In this document: piece by piece, positions 22,284 to 32,479 of the stretch
Position numbering within the stretch: position 1 is the stretch's first letter
Layout: each line of letters begins with the position of its first letter
NCBI GenBank assembly: GCA_015680685.1
Contig: MNCI01014168.1
Span: forward strand, 58,467-122,466
From: Gnetum montanum
Lineage: Eukaryota; Streptophyta; Gnetopsida; Gnetales; Gnetaceae
Reading direction: 5' to 3'
Length of the DNA: 64,000 nucleotides
The notes under the pieces: model-generated
The model's input: the letters and a program-made list of their open reading frames with translations, nothing else
Databases searched by the model: none
Told to the model about the DNA's origin: nothing
Translations under genes and position numbers: made by a program

Positions 22284-24417
22284 ATGTCTAAGAGAAGAGC
22301 ATCTACCAATAATAACCTAGCCCTAGAGGAGGTAGATACTACTACCAAGGAACTTTCCAAACTACCATAGCCTTTACTTAGGAAAGGCTCATCCACAATG
22401 ATTGTCAAGTACCTGTTTCTTGGTCATTTTTTGGGAATTTTGGCTTAGAAACCTGGTTAGGCTTGTAGATTGAATAGTTTTTGGTTATGAATTGTTTAAA
22501 TGTTGTATTCTGGTTATGAATAAGTGTTCACTACGTTATTATGGTCTTAGGGCTTGTTCATATTGAGTTATAAATTTTTCTTATGCCTTGTTTTATGAAT
22601 TTTCTATTGTTTTTTTATGAAAAGGTAATGATACTTTTATATTTTTTTATACGAAAATGGCATATAAACTTTCATTTCTATGCTCATGGAGTTTTTGTTC
22701 ATTGTTTATTGATTAAACTAGTGGTTGAACCACTAATTTCTTACATATGATTAATTTTATATGAATTTTTTCCTAAGTCAATGAACAATGGTTTTTTGGT
22801 TTTGTACTATTTTACTCCTTTGAAACTGGGTAGTGTTGACACTTGGAATGAATTTTTTTTGTCAACATCCTAGCTTCCTAGGGATGGTTAGGGCTATTCC
22901 AAAGGGTTTGGCATCAATTTTGGAATTTTTTGAAAATTTTTGATATTTTTTCCAATGATTTTATTATAGCCATTTTTCTGTAGTTTGGGTTTTTTTTGTA
23001 AAAGATTGACATGGTTCTAGGATGTTGTATGAATTTTTTAAGTCTAAAATTGTACCATTGATTGTTAAATTTTCATTGAATTTTATGTGCGTGCAACACT
23101 TAGAAAAATACTTTTAGTAAAACTTGTCATTTTTTATACATGTGAATTGTTTTGTATAGTTATTTCAATTGTTGAAATTCTAAACCTCCCAAGTTGTATA
23201 GGTAGTGTTGGTGCACTTTTGAAATTTTTTTATGCATGATTTAGGCCTCTACTAGTTATTTACATGTAGTATGTTGATTTCCAATAGTTTTTTGAATTTT
23301 TTAAAAATATTTTTTATCTAGCCATCTTAGAGTTTTACTACAATTGTTTCATTATAAATTAGGATTTCTAGTCAAAATCTCAATGAATTTAAGTTGGAAT
23401 TTTGTAACTATTATTGTGGGTTATATTTTGGTACAAGCTAATTCTCATGGTTTTAATATTTTACACAAAATTTTTGCAATTTTTATGCATATTTTCACCA
23501 TGAGATTACCAATTGAATTTTTCTTTGGTTTTAATGGTTGAGAATTGTGAATTTAGTTATTTGGTCTTATGTAAAAAAGTTGATACTATGCATAAAATGT
23601 TTTGTTTATTGGTTGTTAAATTTTTTTTATGGTTATATAAGGTTGTAACTATTATCCTTGGGTTATGCAAGGCCTTCTTGAAGCCTATCCTAGTGGTGAT
23701 TGAGCTTCTTGTGCAATTGTGCTACATCCACATACCAAGACCCAACATCCCACCTACTAACATGGTGTTGGACCATGGTTCACTTTGGTTTAGGCCAAGG
23801 GCCAAGAAGGTCCTTACCTTTTTGCTACAGAACTTCAGTGTGATGGTGTGGTCACACTTGGTAATGGACATAATAGTTATTATCATGGAGACCATGCTAC
23901 CCCACTTTGCTAGCTTGATCATCAAGTTCATAGTTGAAAATCCTTACACTCATGTGGAGGGTGACCAATTTGATGGCATGTACACTAGAGGCACACATAA
24001 GTTGTCCAAAATTTGGGACATGCCTAAGTTTATCCAGTACAATGCCAATAATATGTTACTAGTTGATCATTGTATTCACATCTTGTTCCAAAATCCTCTT
24101 GGCACCATCTATCATTTGTAAGGGTAAGTGTAATTTTAAGTTTTTTTGGTTTAAAAGTTGATTTTATTAAGACACTTGGGTTTGATGATTTTTTTTTTTT
24201 TTTTTGGATTGACATGCTTGCAAGTATAAGTTAGATGACCAAGCATTGATCAAGAGTGACTAGCCCTTACCCTTAGCCTAAACAACACTAGAGTTCTTTG
24301 TTAAAAGCCAAGTAGTGAGGCTCATAGTGATGGAGTAGCTTAAGAATGACTTTGATAGGTATACCTCACACTATTCTTAGGCCTTCCATAGGTGATGAGA
24401 CACCATAGTAAGACCTT
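22284..24417 (+). pseudogene. Antisense gene of O-E, exons 1-3a
   Basis: Exon 1 starts with ATG at 22284 (MSKRRASTNNNLALEEVD), aligning with the O-A start MINKITPISNHTLEEVE at 7002, and ends near 22408. A 1.26-kb AT-rich intron follows. Exon 2 (about 23672-24123) is the longest open block, reading IPRPNIPPTNMVLDHGSLWF and later THVEGDQFDGMYTRGTHKL; its donor is AGG|GTAAGTG. A short intron with a 17-T pyrimidine tract leads to acceptor CAAG at 24224 and exon 3 (YKLDDQALIKSD...), which is cut at 24417 by a solo LTR. The exon 1/exon 2 phase is not fully consistent, so the exact junction is uncertain. No known family was recognised. Confidence 0.6.
22409..23671 (+). other. Intron 1 of the antisense gene, O-E
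   Basis: About 1.26 kb, strongly T-rich on the plus strand, without coding signal, bounded by a possible GTACCT donor and the acceptor TTATGCAAG. The composition contrast with exon 2 is sharp and supports the splice acceptor. Short ORFs inside are not conserved. Confidence 0.45.
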
Positions 24418-25269
24418 GATGTCGAATATGCGACGTTGAAGCGCCAACGTAGGGTACCCAATGTGGGAGCCAATAAGTGATGTTAGATACTTAACATTGC
24501 CTCATCTAGATCTCACCTATAAATATGATGTTGGGGTACTTAGATGGGGAGGTAGTTAATAGAAAATAGTTAGAAAGATATTTTTAGTTTTCAATTTCTT
24601 CTTTAAATTCTATTATTCCTAGTGCATGCCTGCAGTGTGATGTTTGTAGTTGTACGACACCTTTGTTTGAGTGTGACGTGCTTGGACACTACATGATTGG
24701 CAATAAAGATTGAGATTAATTCCATCATTGTAGCATCCACTTAGATTCTTATTGCTTTAATTATTTGTTTTTTTCTTTAGTTAAATATTTTTTATTGATT
24801 GTTATTTACTATTCCTACTATTAAGCAGAATGCATACACCTTAATCAAGAGCATTTACATGGAAGTATTTGGTAATCTAGAAGTATATCGTTTGGCACAA
24901 CCAGTGGCGTACACTTGGGAATCCTAGAAGTAGCCTCACAAAGTCCAAGACATGTATGAATGATTAAATGTGGATACTCATTATCCATAGGCTAGTTTAG
25001 ATATTGTTTTCCATCATTCATTAGTTTAATTAATTTATCTCTTTTTGTCATTAAGAGTAGTGTAGAAATTAAACAACATCATATGCCTCACTTTGAACTA
25101 AACCATACGTGACAAATCTACCACTAGTCCAAGTGGGAAGATAACAAATTGCAATCAAAGCAAAATAATCTAGATGCCACAACTAGTCCCATCCATGGAA
25201 TTCAATTGGATCATGCATGAACCCTTGTGATTCACATGGTTGAGCATAGGGGTACCTCACTACTCATCA
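24418..25269 (+). mobile_element. Solo LTR related to the F2/F3 LTRs, inside exon 3
   Basis: The repeat begins TGATGTCGAATATGCG and ends GTACCTCACTACTCATCA, the latter almost identical to the end of the F3 LTR. It has a TATA box (CCTATAAATATG, about 24517) and AATAAA at about 24702. The block GTACGACACCTTTGTTTGAG matches the F2 LTR around 1382. Exon sequence of the antisense gene lies on both sides, with no internal element sequence, so it is a solo LTR left by LTR-LTR recombination. I could not identify a clean target-site duplication. Confidence 0.7.
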
Positions 25270-26081
25270 GTGGGGTATTCCTAATTTAGGTGCATAGACA
25301 CATATATTCCTTTAGGTCCCCACATTACGTTCATCTAGTAAGCAAAGTAAGAATTTTTTTAATTTGTATTTTGTTCCATTTTTTAAGCAATGTCAACGTT
25401 TTCTAGTTATGCAAGTATTTGGTTATCTATGCTTTAATTTTTCAACTATTTTATTGGTGTGAGTACAAGTTTTGTTTTAGTTTGTTATGTTTGTTATTAT
25501 TTATTGGTTTTGTATGATGTGCTTATGCCAAAGCTAATTGACCATTTTCATTATGTTCAAGCTATGCCATCATCCATGATTGCTATGATCACTTCAAGAT
25601 GTGCTAAGAAGACACTTATCCTCAAGTTTGACAAGGTAAATTCAGTGTAACATTAGTTGGCCAGTGAATCACCTAGAGATCTCCAAGTAAGGATCACTAG
25701 TGTAGGTTTACTTCATTTGTTCTTGGCTCCTAGGTCAACCATCCCTACCTATGAGATGGTGAATGTCATTAACTCCTTTATCAAAGAAGTGAAGAAATTC
25801 ATCTCCCACATTCATGGTGTGCTTTTCACCTTGACCATCAACAAATCTACATTCAGTAATATCTTTGGCATTCCTTGTGAGGGCATGAAGGTCAGCACCA
25901 AAGCAAGGAAAGAGGTGGACCACAAGAAGAAAGTGGAAGAATGGTTAAACTCTCATCGTGGCCATTCTAGATTACCTCTAGGCTATTGCTAGGTCATAGA
26001 TATGAACAAGATTTATCCATTATTCTAATCGTAGGCATTCCAAAATTTTTTGTCATAGAAGAAGATCTTAATCATTGAACA
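25270..26081 (+). pseudogene. Antisense gene of O-E, exons 3b-4a
   Basis: After the solo LTR, exon 3 resumes for about 75 bases (to a donor GTAAGA at 25347). An AT-rich intron follows, and exon 4 starts at 25562 after acceptor TTCAAG. Exon 4 reads VGLLHLFLAPRSTIPTYEMV and HIHGVLFTLTINKSTFSNIF, aligning with the O-A copy at 7350-7560, then VDHKKKVEEWLNSH. The open stretch is 111 codons, the best preserved part of this gene. The exon is cut at 26081 by element O-B and resumes at 37282. Confidence 0.65.
26077..26081. repeat. Target-site duplication of O-B, left
   Basis: GAACA precedes the LTR start TGCAATG at 26082. The mate is GAATA at 37277-37281 after the other LTR, with one C/T difference. 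Deleting 26082-37281 restores an exon 4 that aligns base for base with the uninterrupted copy around 7725-7760. Confidence 0.8.
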
Positions 26082-27346
26082 TGCAATGTCTAAAAAATTT
26101 GGTCACTGGAAAACTAAAAATTCTAGGTGAAATAGTTTAACTTTAGATTCCAAGGACCTCCAAAAATAGGATTTGAAGCATCCTAGATTGTCTAGCTAAT
26201 CACTAAGGAACTTGGAAATTCTAAATAGTGCAAACAAATTAAATGAAAAATGCAAATATAATCTAAGATAGAGCACAAAATTTTTATTCGAAATAAACTT
26301 GCGTAAATGAATGAGCTACTGATTTTTATTAAAATAATAAAAAATTTCCAAGAGTAGAGTTCCAAGATGTACAAGTGCATGCCTAGATGCACAAGGAGTT
26401 TCCAAAATGGTGCCTAATGTCTAGTGAAATTGGTAGGTTGTGTTCTATAGTTGATTGCACAATCCAAGTGCTTCCAAGCTCTAACTTCCAAAACTTCTTG
26501 CTAGTTCTTGAGCTTATATCTGCTACATTGGTTGAAAAAAGGTGAAATGTTTGACCTTTTGCTACTACAAAATGCATTGAGTGTCTTAAATGCTCAGCCG
26601 ATTGCAAATTCTCCAAAAATTACTTTCAAAGGGTTGGATTCTAGTTTAAATAAGTTATTGATATTCAATTTGTTGCTGCAAATTTTCTGCCATGATTGGT
26701 GATAGATTGAAATCATGTGCAAGTGTAGCAAGATATAATTCCTAGTGTAGTTGACCATTTATAGTAAGCTTTGATACACCAAAGCCATCAAAACCCATTC
26801 ACATACTAAGAATAGTAAATGAATTTTTATGATTACATTGGCTTCATGTCAACTATGATAGCCTATGTGAATGCTATTAAGTATTGTTCTAAGACTACAC
26901 TAGCCATTGTTGGGGAAATGCAATTATGTTTGGAGTTTCTAAAAAATGAAAAACCAACACCATCTACGCTAGATGTATGCAGCTACACTGGTTTTTTTTG
27001 GTGATTATGCTAAGTTTTGCTAAAAAAATGAAGACCTAGCACTATCTATGCTAGGGGTAGATGGTTCTAGCTTAGTTGAAGCTATACCTTGACAAAAATC
27101 CATGAAAATTCCGAATTTGGAAACTCCCAAGGAATTTTTAGCTTTCGCAAGCTCAAATATAAACATGAGGTGACTTTTTCCACTTGGGAAATGAGGCTAC
27201 AACAACTTATGAGGCATTTTCAACCCCAAAAGTTCAAGTATGCAAGATTGCAGCTCATGGGCTACACAAGTCCCACATTTACAATAAAATATTATCTATA
27301 GTTTAATGGTAAAGGTTGCAACATGAATTTTCTTGGTGGTGTTTCA
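26082..27346 (-). mobile_element. 3' LTR of O-B
   Basis: It aligns throughout with 35962-37276 (shared AAATTAAGCTTG-type opening, GATGTACAAGTGCATGCCTAG, TTGCTGCAAATTTTCTGCCATG, AACATGAATTTTCTTGGTGG). It begins TGCAATG and ends TGTTTCA, so TG...CA borders are retained in plus reading. It contains several half-palindromes (ACTACACTAG). Confidence 0.85.
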
Positions 27347-27363
27347 TTGGCTCCTCTTTGTTG
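27347..27363 (-). other. Polypurine tract of O-B
   Basis: On the minus strand AACAAAGAGGAGCCAA directly precedes the LTR, matching AACAAAGAGGGGCTAG in O-E. It is the plus-strand primer site. Confidence 0.65.
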
Positions 27364-28294
27364 ATGTTTGAAGGATGGATCCTAGAGATATCAACAAAGA
27401 ATACAAAACACCACCACAAGTTCATCACCAAAATTCCCTCTCCATGCTTAATTTAGTAGTGTTGAACCATGCCAAAGAGTGCTTGTAATCATGCAATAAT
27501 GTTATGGTGAGATAACATAGGATAAAGATAGTATTTGGCTACAAGAAAATGGTCATGAGGGTTAAAAATGAGTTTCATACATTGACATCATGGTTATAGT
27601 TATCAAAATGACATTTTGAATAGTTGATGTGGTCTTCTCACTTCAAAGTGTTGTTCACTTAATAATGTTTTTTGAAGAACCAACACCTCACTCCAAGGTT
27701 TCTTTGGTCATTAGGCTCCTACCTTTGCTTGTTTGGAGGCATTGGTTTGTCTTTTGGTGTTTATCAATCTTTTAGCTTCTTGGTGGTTTGCATGACAAAG
27801 GAGATGTCATATGGCCATAATGCATGAATGTCATTCAAGGTAAGAAAGGTTAAAATTAGGCTATAGGGCTAGGTTCAAGGAGTGGTATGACATGACAAAC
27901 TAACCAAATCTTATGCATCAAGTCACATGGTAACTTTATACTATGATGATTTGCACCTTTGCAATGACTTCAAGCTTTATTCTACAAGCAAAACTCGAAG
28001 AGAATAAGAAAACAAGATAAAGAAAATAGTTTATTACAAAGTAATGCATAGGCCACATAAGAAAACCAACAAACCATGTTACAATAGGTAATCATTCGCA
28101 CAACATAGATATATCTATGTGATGTACATAAGATTTAAAAATTTCTATAGTTTAATCATTGTGCCAAATAAAGAGAGAGAGAGAGAGAGCATGTAGGCTC
28201 ACTTGTTGTAAATCATCAGAGTTGTCAACATTAGTCATTTGTTGTAGCTTGTCAACAATGGTAAACAAGCCTACAAGAAAACATGTAAGTGTTA
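27364..28294. other. 3' untranslated region of O-B
   Basis: Non-coding and collinear with 17816-18934 of O-E. It contains a (GA)10 microsatellite at 28171-28189 that is absent from O-E. Confidence 0.6.
28171..28189. repeat. (GA)n microsatellite
   Basis: Nearly ten perfect GA units. The corresponding place in O-E (about 18810) has only GATAGAGAG, so this expanded after the copies separated. Confidence 0.85.
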
Positions 28295-28634
28295 GATGTA
28301 ATTAAGATTATGTGATGGCTTTGATATTGCATAACAAGAGTTTGATGTTCTCTTGAGCAAGGTTAAGTTCTAGTGAGGAACTTGGTTTCATGTGTTTTCT
28401 CCTTATTGTTATGGAAAAAAATTGGGAATCCAACCAAGGAATCCTCTATGATGTTTCAAACTTCAAGGTTAATAGTAGTTAGGACATTCTAGGGTATTAA
28501 GGCTACATAGTTCCAAGGCTTTTAAGCTTCCAACTTAGGAATTTGAGGGAAACTTATTTGAAAAACATCATCCTAAGGATCTATTTAGGCTCAAATGTTA
28601 GTCAAATTTGCTTCCTCATCTTCTTAGTCTAATC
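28295..28634 (-). pseudogene. Truncated pol linker of O-B (no RT)
   Basis: On the minus strand the exon begins at 28634 after CTTGAT...TTATGTAG. It aligns with 18935-19258 and with the N-terminal part of pol in O-A, then stops just before the RT region. Sharing this junction with O-E shows that both derive from one deleted ancestor. Confidence 0.65.
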
Positions 28635-28739
28635 CTACATAACAACATAAGCACATCAAGTGACACCTATGTAATAAAACTATTAAATAATGTAGAAAAA
28701 ATGTAAAATATGTTAATAATAATGCATATATGAGTCAAA

Positions 28740-29240
28740 ACACATTAGAACAAAGGTCAAACACATTTCAAAAAATGCTATAAGGGGTAAGTTAGAGCAA
28801 ATAGTGTGAAACAAAGGCTAAATGATGTGGAATGGGATCAAATGAAGGTTAAAAAAAGGTCAAAATTGCATAAAATGGTATCAAATAAGGTCAAATAAGT
28901 CTTTAGTGAGGTCAAGTCAACAAAGGTCCAAATGATGTCAAATAATGAAGAACTATGGTCGAACAGGGCCAAATAATGCAAACATGATGAAAATGAAGGT
29001 CAAATGACACCAAATGATGTGTCAATGACAAACAATATTGTGACATAAGATTAAGTAAGACCAAAACATAGTGAGGAGAAGGCAAACATAGTGAGGAGAA
29101 GGCCAAACAAGGTTAAACAATGCAAGGTAGACAACATATGATCCAATATGATCAATCAGGGTCATATTTTACTAGTTTTAGGCCTTAGTGATGCACAAGG
29201 TTGCCAGTTTTCCGCCTTGGAAAGCCATGGTAGGGGCTAT
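28740..29240. repeat. AAATGATG-type short repeats and border repeat, O-B
   Basis: Imperfect GGTCAAAT and AAATGATG words fill 28740-29130. They are followed at about 29168 by ACTAGTTTTAGGCCTTAGTG and at 29202 by TTGCCAGTTTTCCGCCTTGG, two diverged units of the cassette-border repeat. Confidence 0.5.
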
Positions 29241-30249
29241 TTCAATGAATAAAGTCAATGCAAGATAAATTTTGGTAAAATAAGATAGACTAAAGAGATT
29301 TCAAGGTAACATGAATTAAAGATAACAATGAAATAGAATAAAACATTGCAAACTGGGTAACACAAGGTGAAATAGTATATATATACATATATTTTTTAAT
29401 TTAATAAGATCATTTTTCTTAGATAAGCTAATGGTCATATTCTACTTTAGTCCTTGCTTTGCCATATGAATTTTAATAAAAGAGATCCAATCATCAAAAT
29501 ATGTAAAGTGGTCAAGCTTGGAATAAATTTTTTTAATTAGAACACCCATGAATAGTTTTGATATATCTTATATTTAGGGTTTCAACATAAATAATGTCAA
29601 GAACTATTGCAACATAGTGAAATATAGGATTACACTCATCATTGCACTAAATATTCATTTTTCGAAATAGATTCTTGCTTCTAAATTACTTATGTGATTT
29701 TTTTAGTTTTGTTTAACTTCTATTTATAACAATTCATTTTGTATGGTTACTTTTAATTATTGATTTGATTACACATGATTTTAGGGATGTAGAAGTAAGA
29801 GTGGCATAGTTTTTGGGGATTTTAAATTACTTTTATTTCCAAGAACTTTTTCTTTTGTTGGCTTTATGCAAATGAACAAATCAAAACATTTCTTGTAGAT
29901 TTATTTATGGGATATTTAGGATTAGATTGGAAGCTTGAGGTTTGGGGAATTTAGATATCTAATGTGATAATACTTATAACTTGTGTTGCTTGCAAAACTC
30001 ATACCATTCGTATTTCTATGCATCTTGAAGGAGAGACACAAGAAAATAGGTAAACAAACTATCTTATATGATACCATGCAATTAACTTAAATTTGTGCAT
30101 ATTTTACTTTCTTTTGATCATTAATTACTTTTGATCTCCCTATCTAGAAATTTCATAGAAAAGATCCTCCTTATAATATTTTAGTTAATGATTTCATGTG
30201 TTATGGCTATAATGTTATTAATGTTTACTTGGTTTATTGTTGTTTGTAG
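29241..30249. other. AT-rich remnant of the antisense-gene region, O-B
   Basis: The stretch lies between border repeat and terminal exon. It has no palindrome tract and no match that I can see to exons 1-7. There are splice-like signals (TGATTTTAG at about 29783, AAATAG|GTAAAC at about 30048) that could bound a diverged or replacement exon, but coding capacity is poor. The end (TTGTTGTTTGTAG) is a good acceptor for the terminal exon. Confidence 0.35.
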
Positions 30250-30318
30250 GCCTTACATGATGTTGATCCAATTGGTGATGATGTACTCAATGAGCCTTCT
30301 TTTCCTTCCATGGCTTGA
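30250..30318 (+). pseudogene. Terminal exon of the antisense gene, O-B
   Basis: After acceptor TTTGTAG it reads DVDPIGDDVLNEPSFPSMA and then a stop. This parallels the terminal exons at 9889 (GDRDDDPPLLLDVP stop) and 39453 (DDDVEDVPPPPLVAP stop): an acidic stretch, then hydrophobic or proline residues, then an immediate stop. It is the only recognisable part of the antisense gene left in this copy. Confidence 0.55.
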
Positions 30319-30710
30319 TTTTGTTTATTGTTGATCATGTTGATGACTATGTATTGTTCTTGTTGTTTTATGTTACAGTATTTTGAACAATGCAACTATG
30401 GTTAAGGACATTTATTTTTATTTTATGTGACACAGTGTGACCATGGCCATTATTTTGGCTAAACACTTTTGGATTTTTATGTTTTACACTTTTGTGTGCT
30501 AATTTTTTTTTTGCATAAAAGCTACATGTTAAAATACTAGGACTACTATATAAAATTTGGTAATGAAGTGAAAAATATAAGAAATTTAAAAGAGACATGA
30601 GTTTTAAAGAAACAACTATGACTAATGTGATAAAGTGAATAGGTCCCAATGCACAATCAAAAGAGATAAGAGGAAGTCCACAAATCCATTAGTTTTACAC
30701 CCTATCATGC
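30319..30710. other. Trailer of the antisense gene, O-B
   Basis: AT-rich and non-coding. It shares GTGACACAGTGTGACCATGG with the trailer in O-E (CACACTGTGTGATTGTGGC, about 39731), so it is the same 3' flanking sequence. Confidence 0.45.
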
Positions 30711-30870
30711 TACCAGTTTTAGGCCTTGGTAGATCATCATGTTGCTAGTTTTAAGCCTTGGTGGGTTGTGATGTTGCCAATTTTATGCCTTGGCAGGCCA
30801 TGATGTAGCTAGTTTTAGGCCTTAGCCAACTGTGGTATTGCTAGTTTTAGGCCTTGATAGTCCATGATTC
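30711..30870. repeat. Cassette-border repeat array, O-B
   Basis: Four to five units of about 36-40 bases with the core AGTTTTAGGCCTTGGTRG and a spacer containing CATGATGTTGC. It corresponds to the arrays at 10297 and 39985. Confidence 0.7.
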
Positions 30871-31094
30871 ATACTTCCCTAGTAAGTATGGGATGCTCTC
30901 AAAAGATCATATAAGACTAAAACCAACCATGAAGCATGATGCAATGTTGTGAATGTAAAGAAATAACTATTAGCAAAAGAAGTGATAAGGTGTTTACTAT
31001 GAACTCATTGTTTGACTTTTGAGAGGTTAACGAATCTTTTTGACACAACTTTATGTTCACCACCTTTCTTGTTATTCATGACAAGTTATGCACA
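30871..31094. other. Spacer between border repeats and protease, O-B
   Basis: No coding signal. In minus sense this directly follows the stop codon of the protease frame, so the 5' splice site of the predicted intron should lie in or near it. AAAGGTGGTG at about 31058 (minus strand) is one possible donor among several. Confidence 0.35.
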
Positions 31095-32479
31095 TTATTG
31101 TTGGTCACTTCGTGTTGTAGATTTTATGTTGCTAGCATCATTATTGTCTTTATTGTTGGTGGCCGTATTATGAGTATCAGGATTTTCCTCTTGAAACTCC
31201 ACCTCTAAACCTTGGTTGATGTTAACATAGTTGATCAAAGGTAGTGACACATTGTCTTCATGAATAACTATTTCCCCTTCCTCATAGGGAAAGTGAATCT
31301 CTTGATGTATAGGGGATGAGACCACACAAAACTTAGCTAACCATGGCCTTCCCAGGATCAAGTTGAAGGTGGGTGTCTCTTCAACCACTAGGAAGTTGGA
31401 GGATGTAGGAAATTGCTTACCAACTATGAAATCTAAGGAGATGGAACCTTGCACCACTACTCGTGACCCATTAAATGACTTGGGTACTAAAGTAGTGGTT
31501 TCTTGAATGTTTTCAATTAGGCCTAGCTTGTCAAAAATGGAAAATGGTATCATGTTAGTTGCTACCACATCATCTACATGAACATGATGAACCTTGTATT
31601 TACCAACACATGTAGAGAAGAGGGGTAAATAGAAACTCTCCATTTTGAGATTCAGTCTTCACCTCATTATCATGGAAGTTGAGCATGGATTGATGTTCAT
31701 TTTTCTTAAGTGAAGCTTGCTCAATGACAAAGTGGATTAATTCTTTGCTAGTGGGGATGTATTTGCTCATAGGGATAGAGTTTAACACTTGAGCTAGTGC
31801 ATCCCTATGTGAAGGCAAGGTCATGACCAAGTCATACAAGTTTGATAATGTGCTATTTTGCTTTAATGACCTTTTTTCTTACTCCATTTTTATGAAGACA
31901 CTCTTCCACTTGGCATGTAATGCTTTAGCCTTAGTGGTTATAACCTACTCCATCCTTCCTAGAGTTTGTAGCTTTGGTTTTAATGTACGTGCCTTGGGCC
32001 CCTTGTCCATGGATAAAGTTGATCTTAGTGTAGGTTGTTTTGAAGCCTTTATATCATTGGTTACATTTAGTGGACTTTGTTGTTGGTTTGGTGATAGGTT
32101 GATTCTATCATTTTTGTAATGATGGTTTCTTACTAACCTCTAAGCTATGGATCACCATAGGTGGGATTTGACAATGGATTATTGTGATTTCACTTGTTGA
32201 AGATGGAGGGACCTAGATAAAAAATGGTTCCTTAGGCTTTGGAGGATTAGTAACTTGTGGTGTTGGTTGTGAAGTTGATGCCACTGAAGGGGGAACACAT
32301 ATGATGAAAGGATTCTTAGGGGCTGGAGGAGGTGGTACCTATATGATGAAGGGCTCTGTAGGCTTTGTGTTTTGGGGATGTAGTGGTACTGTCATGATAG
32401 ATAGTTTCCTAGAAGCATTAGACTGTTTGATTTCTATGAATGAGGCTATAGTGTAAGAGTGCTTGTTGGCTCTTAGAGA
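31095..32479 (-). pseudogene. gag-protease linker and protease of O-B (best preserved)
   Basis: In minus sense the linker has tandem proline-rich units of the form KEPFxIxVPPP (about 32400-32220). Then come MYDLVMTLPSHRDALAQVLN (31839 on) and a 182-codon open stretch to 31095. The protease shows VHVDDVVATNMIPFSIFDKL at the active-site region, where DGGSALN is usual. Next are GSISLDFIVG, FNLILGRPWLAKF and HQEIHFPYEEGEIVIHED, all standard Tat/Ogre protease landmarks. One frame break lies between 31600 and 31643. As a retropepsin-type enzyme it would process the polyprotein, but loss of the Gly residues near the catalytic Asp suggests it is dead. An acidic Asn/Asp-rich tail follows. Confidence 0.85.

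Noticed and set aside
23513-24121. A 202-codon plus-strand ORF that looks like a gene on its own
   Set aside because: Its first third is T-rich intron-like sequence. Only the part after the acceptor at 23671 has coding-like composition, so it is treated as exon 2 of the antisense gene.
24189-24205. A run of 17 Ts as a terminator or integration tail
   Set aside because: It lies just before an AG acceptor and is better explained as the pyrimidine tract of intron 2.
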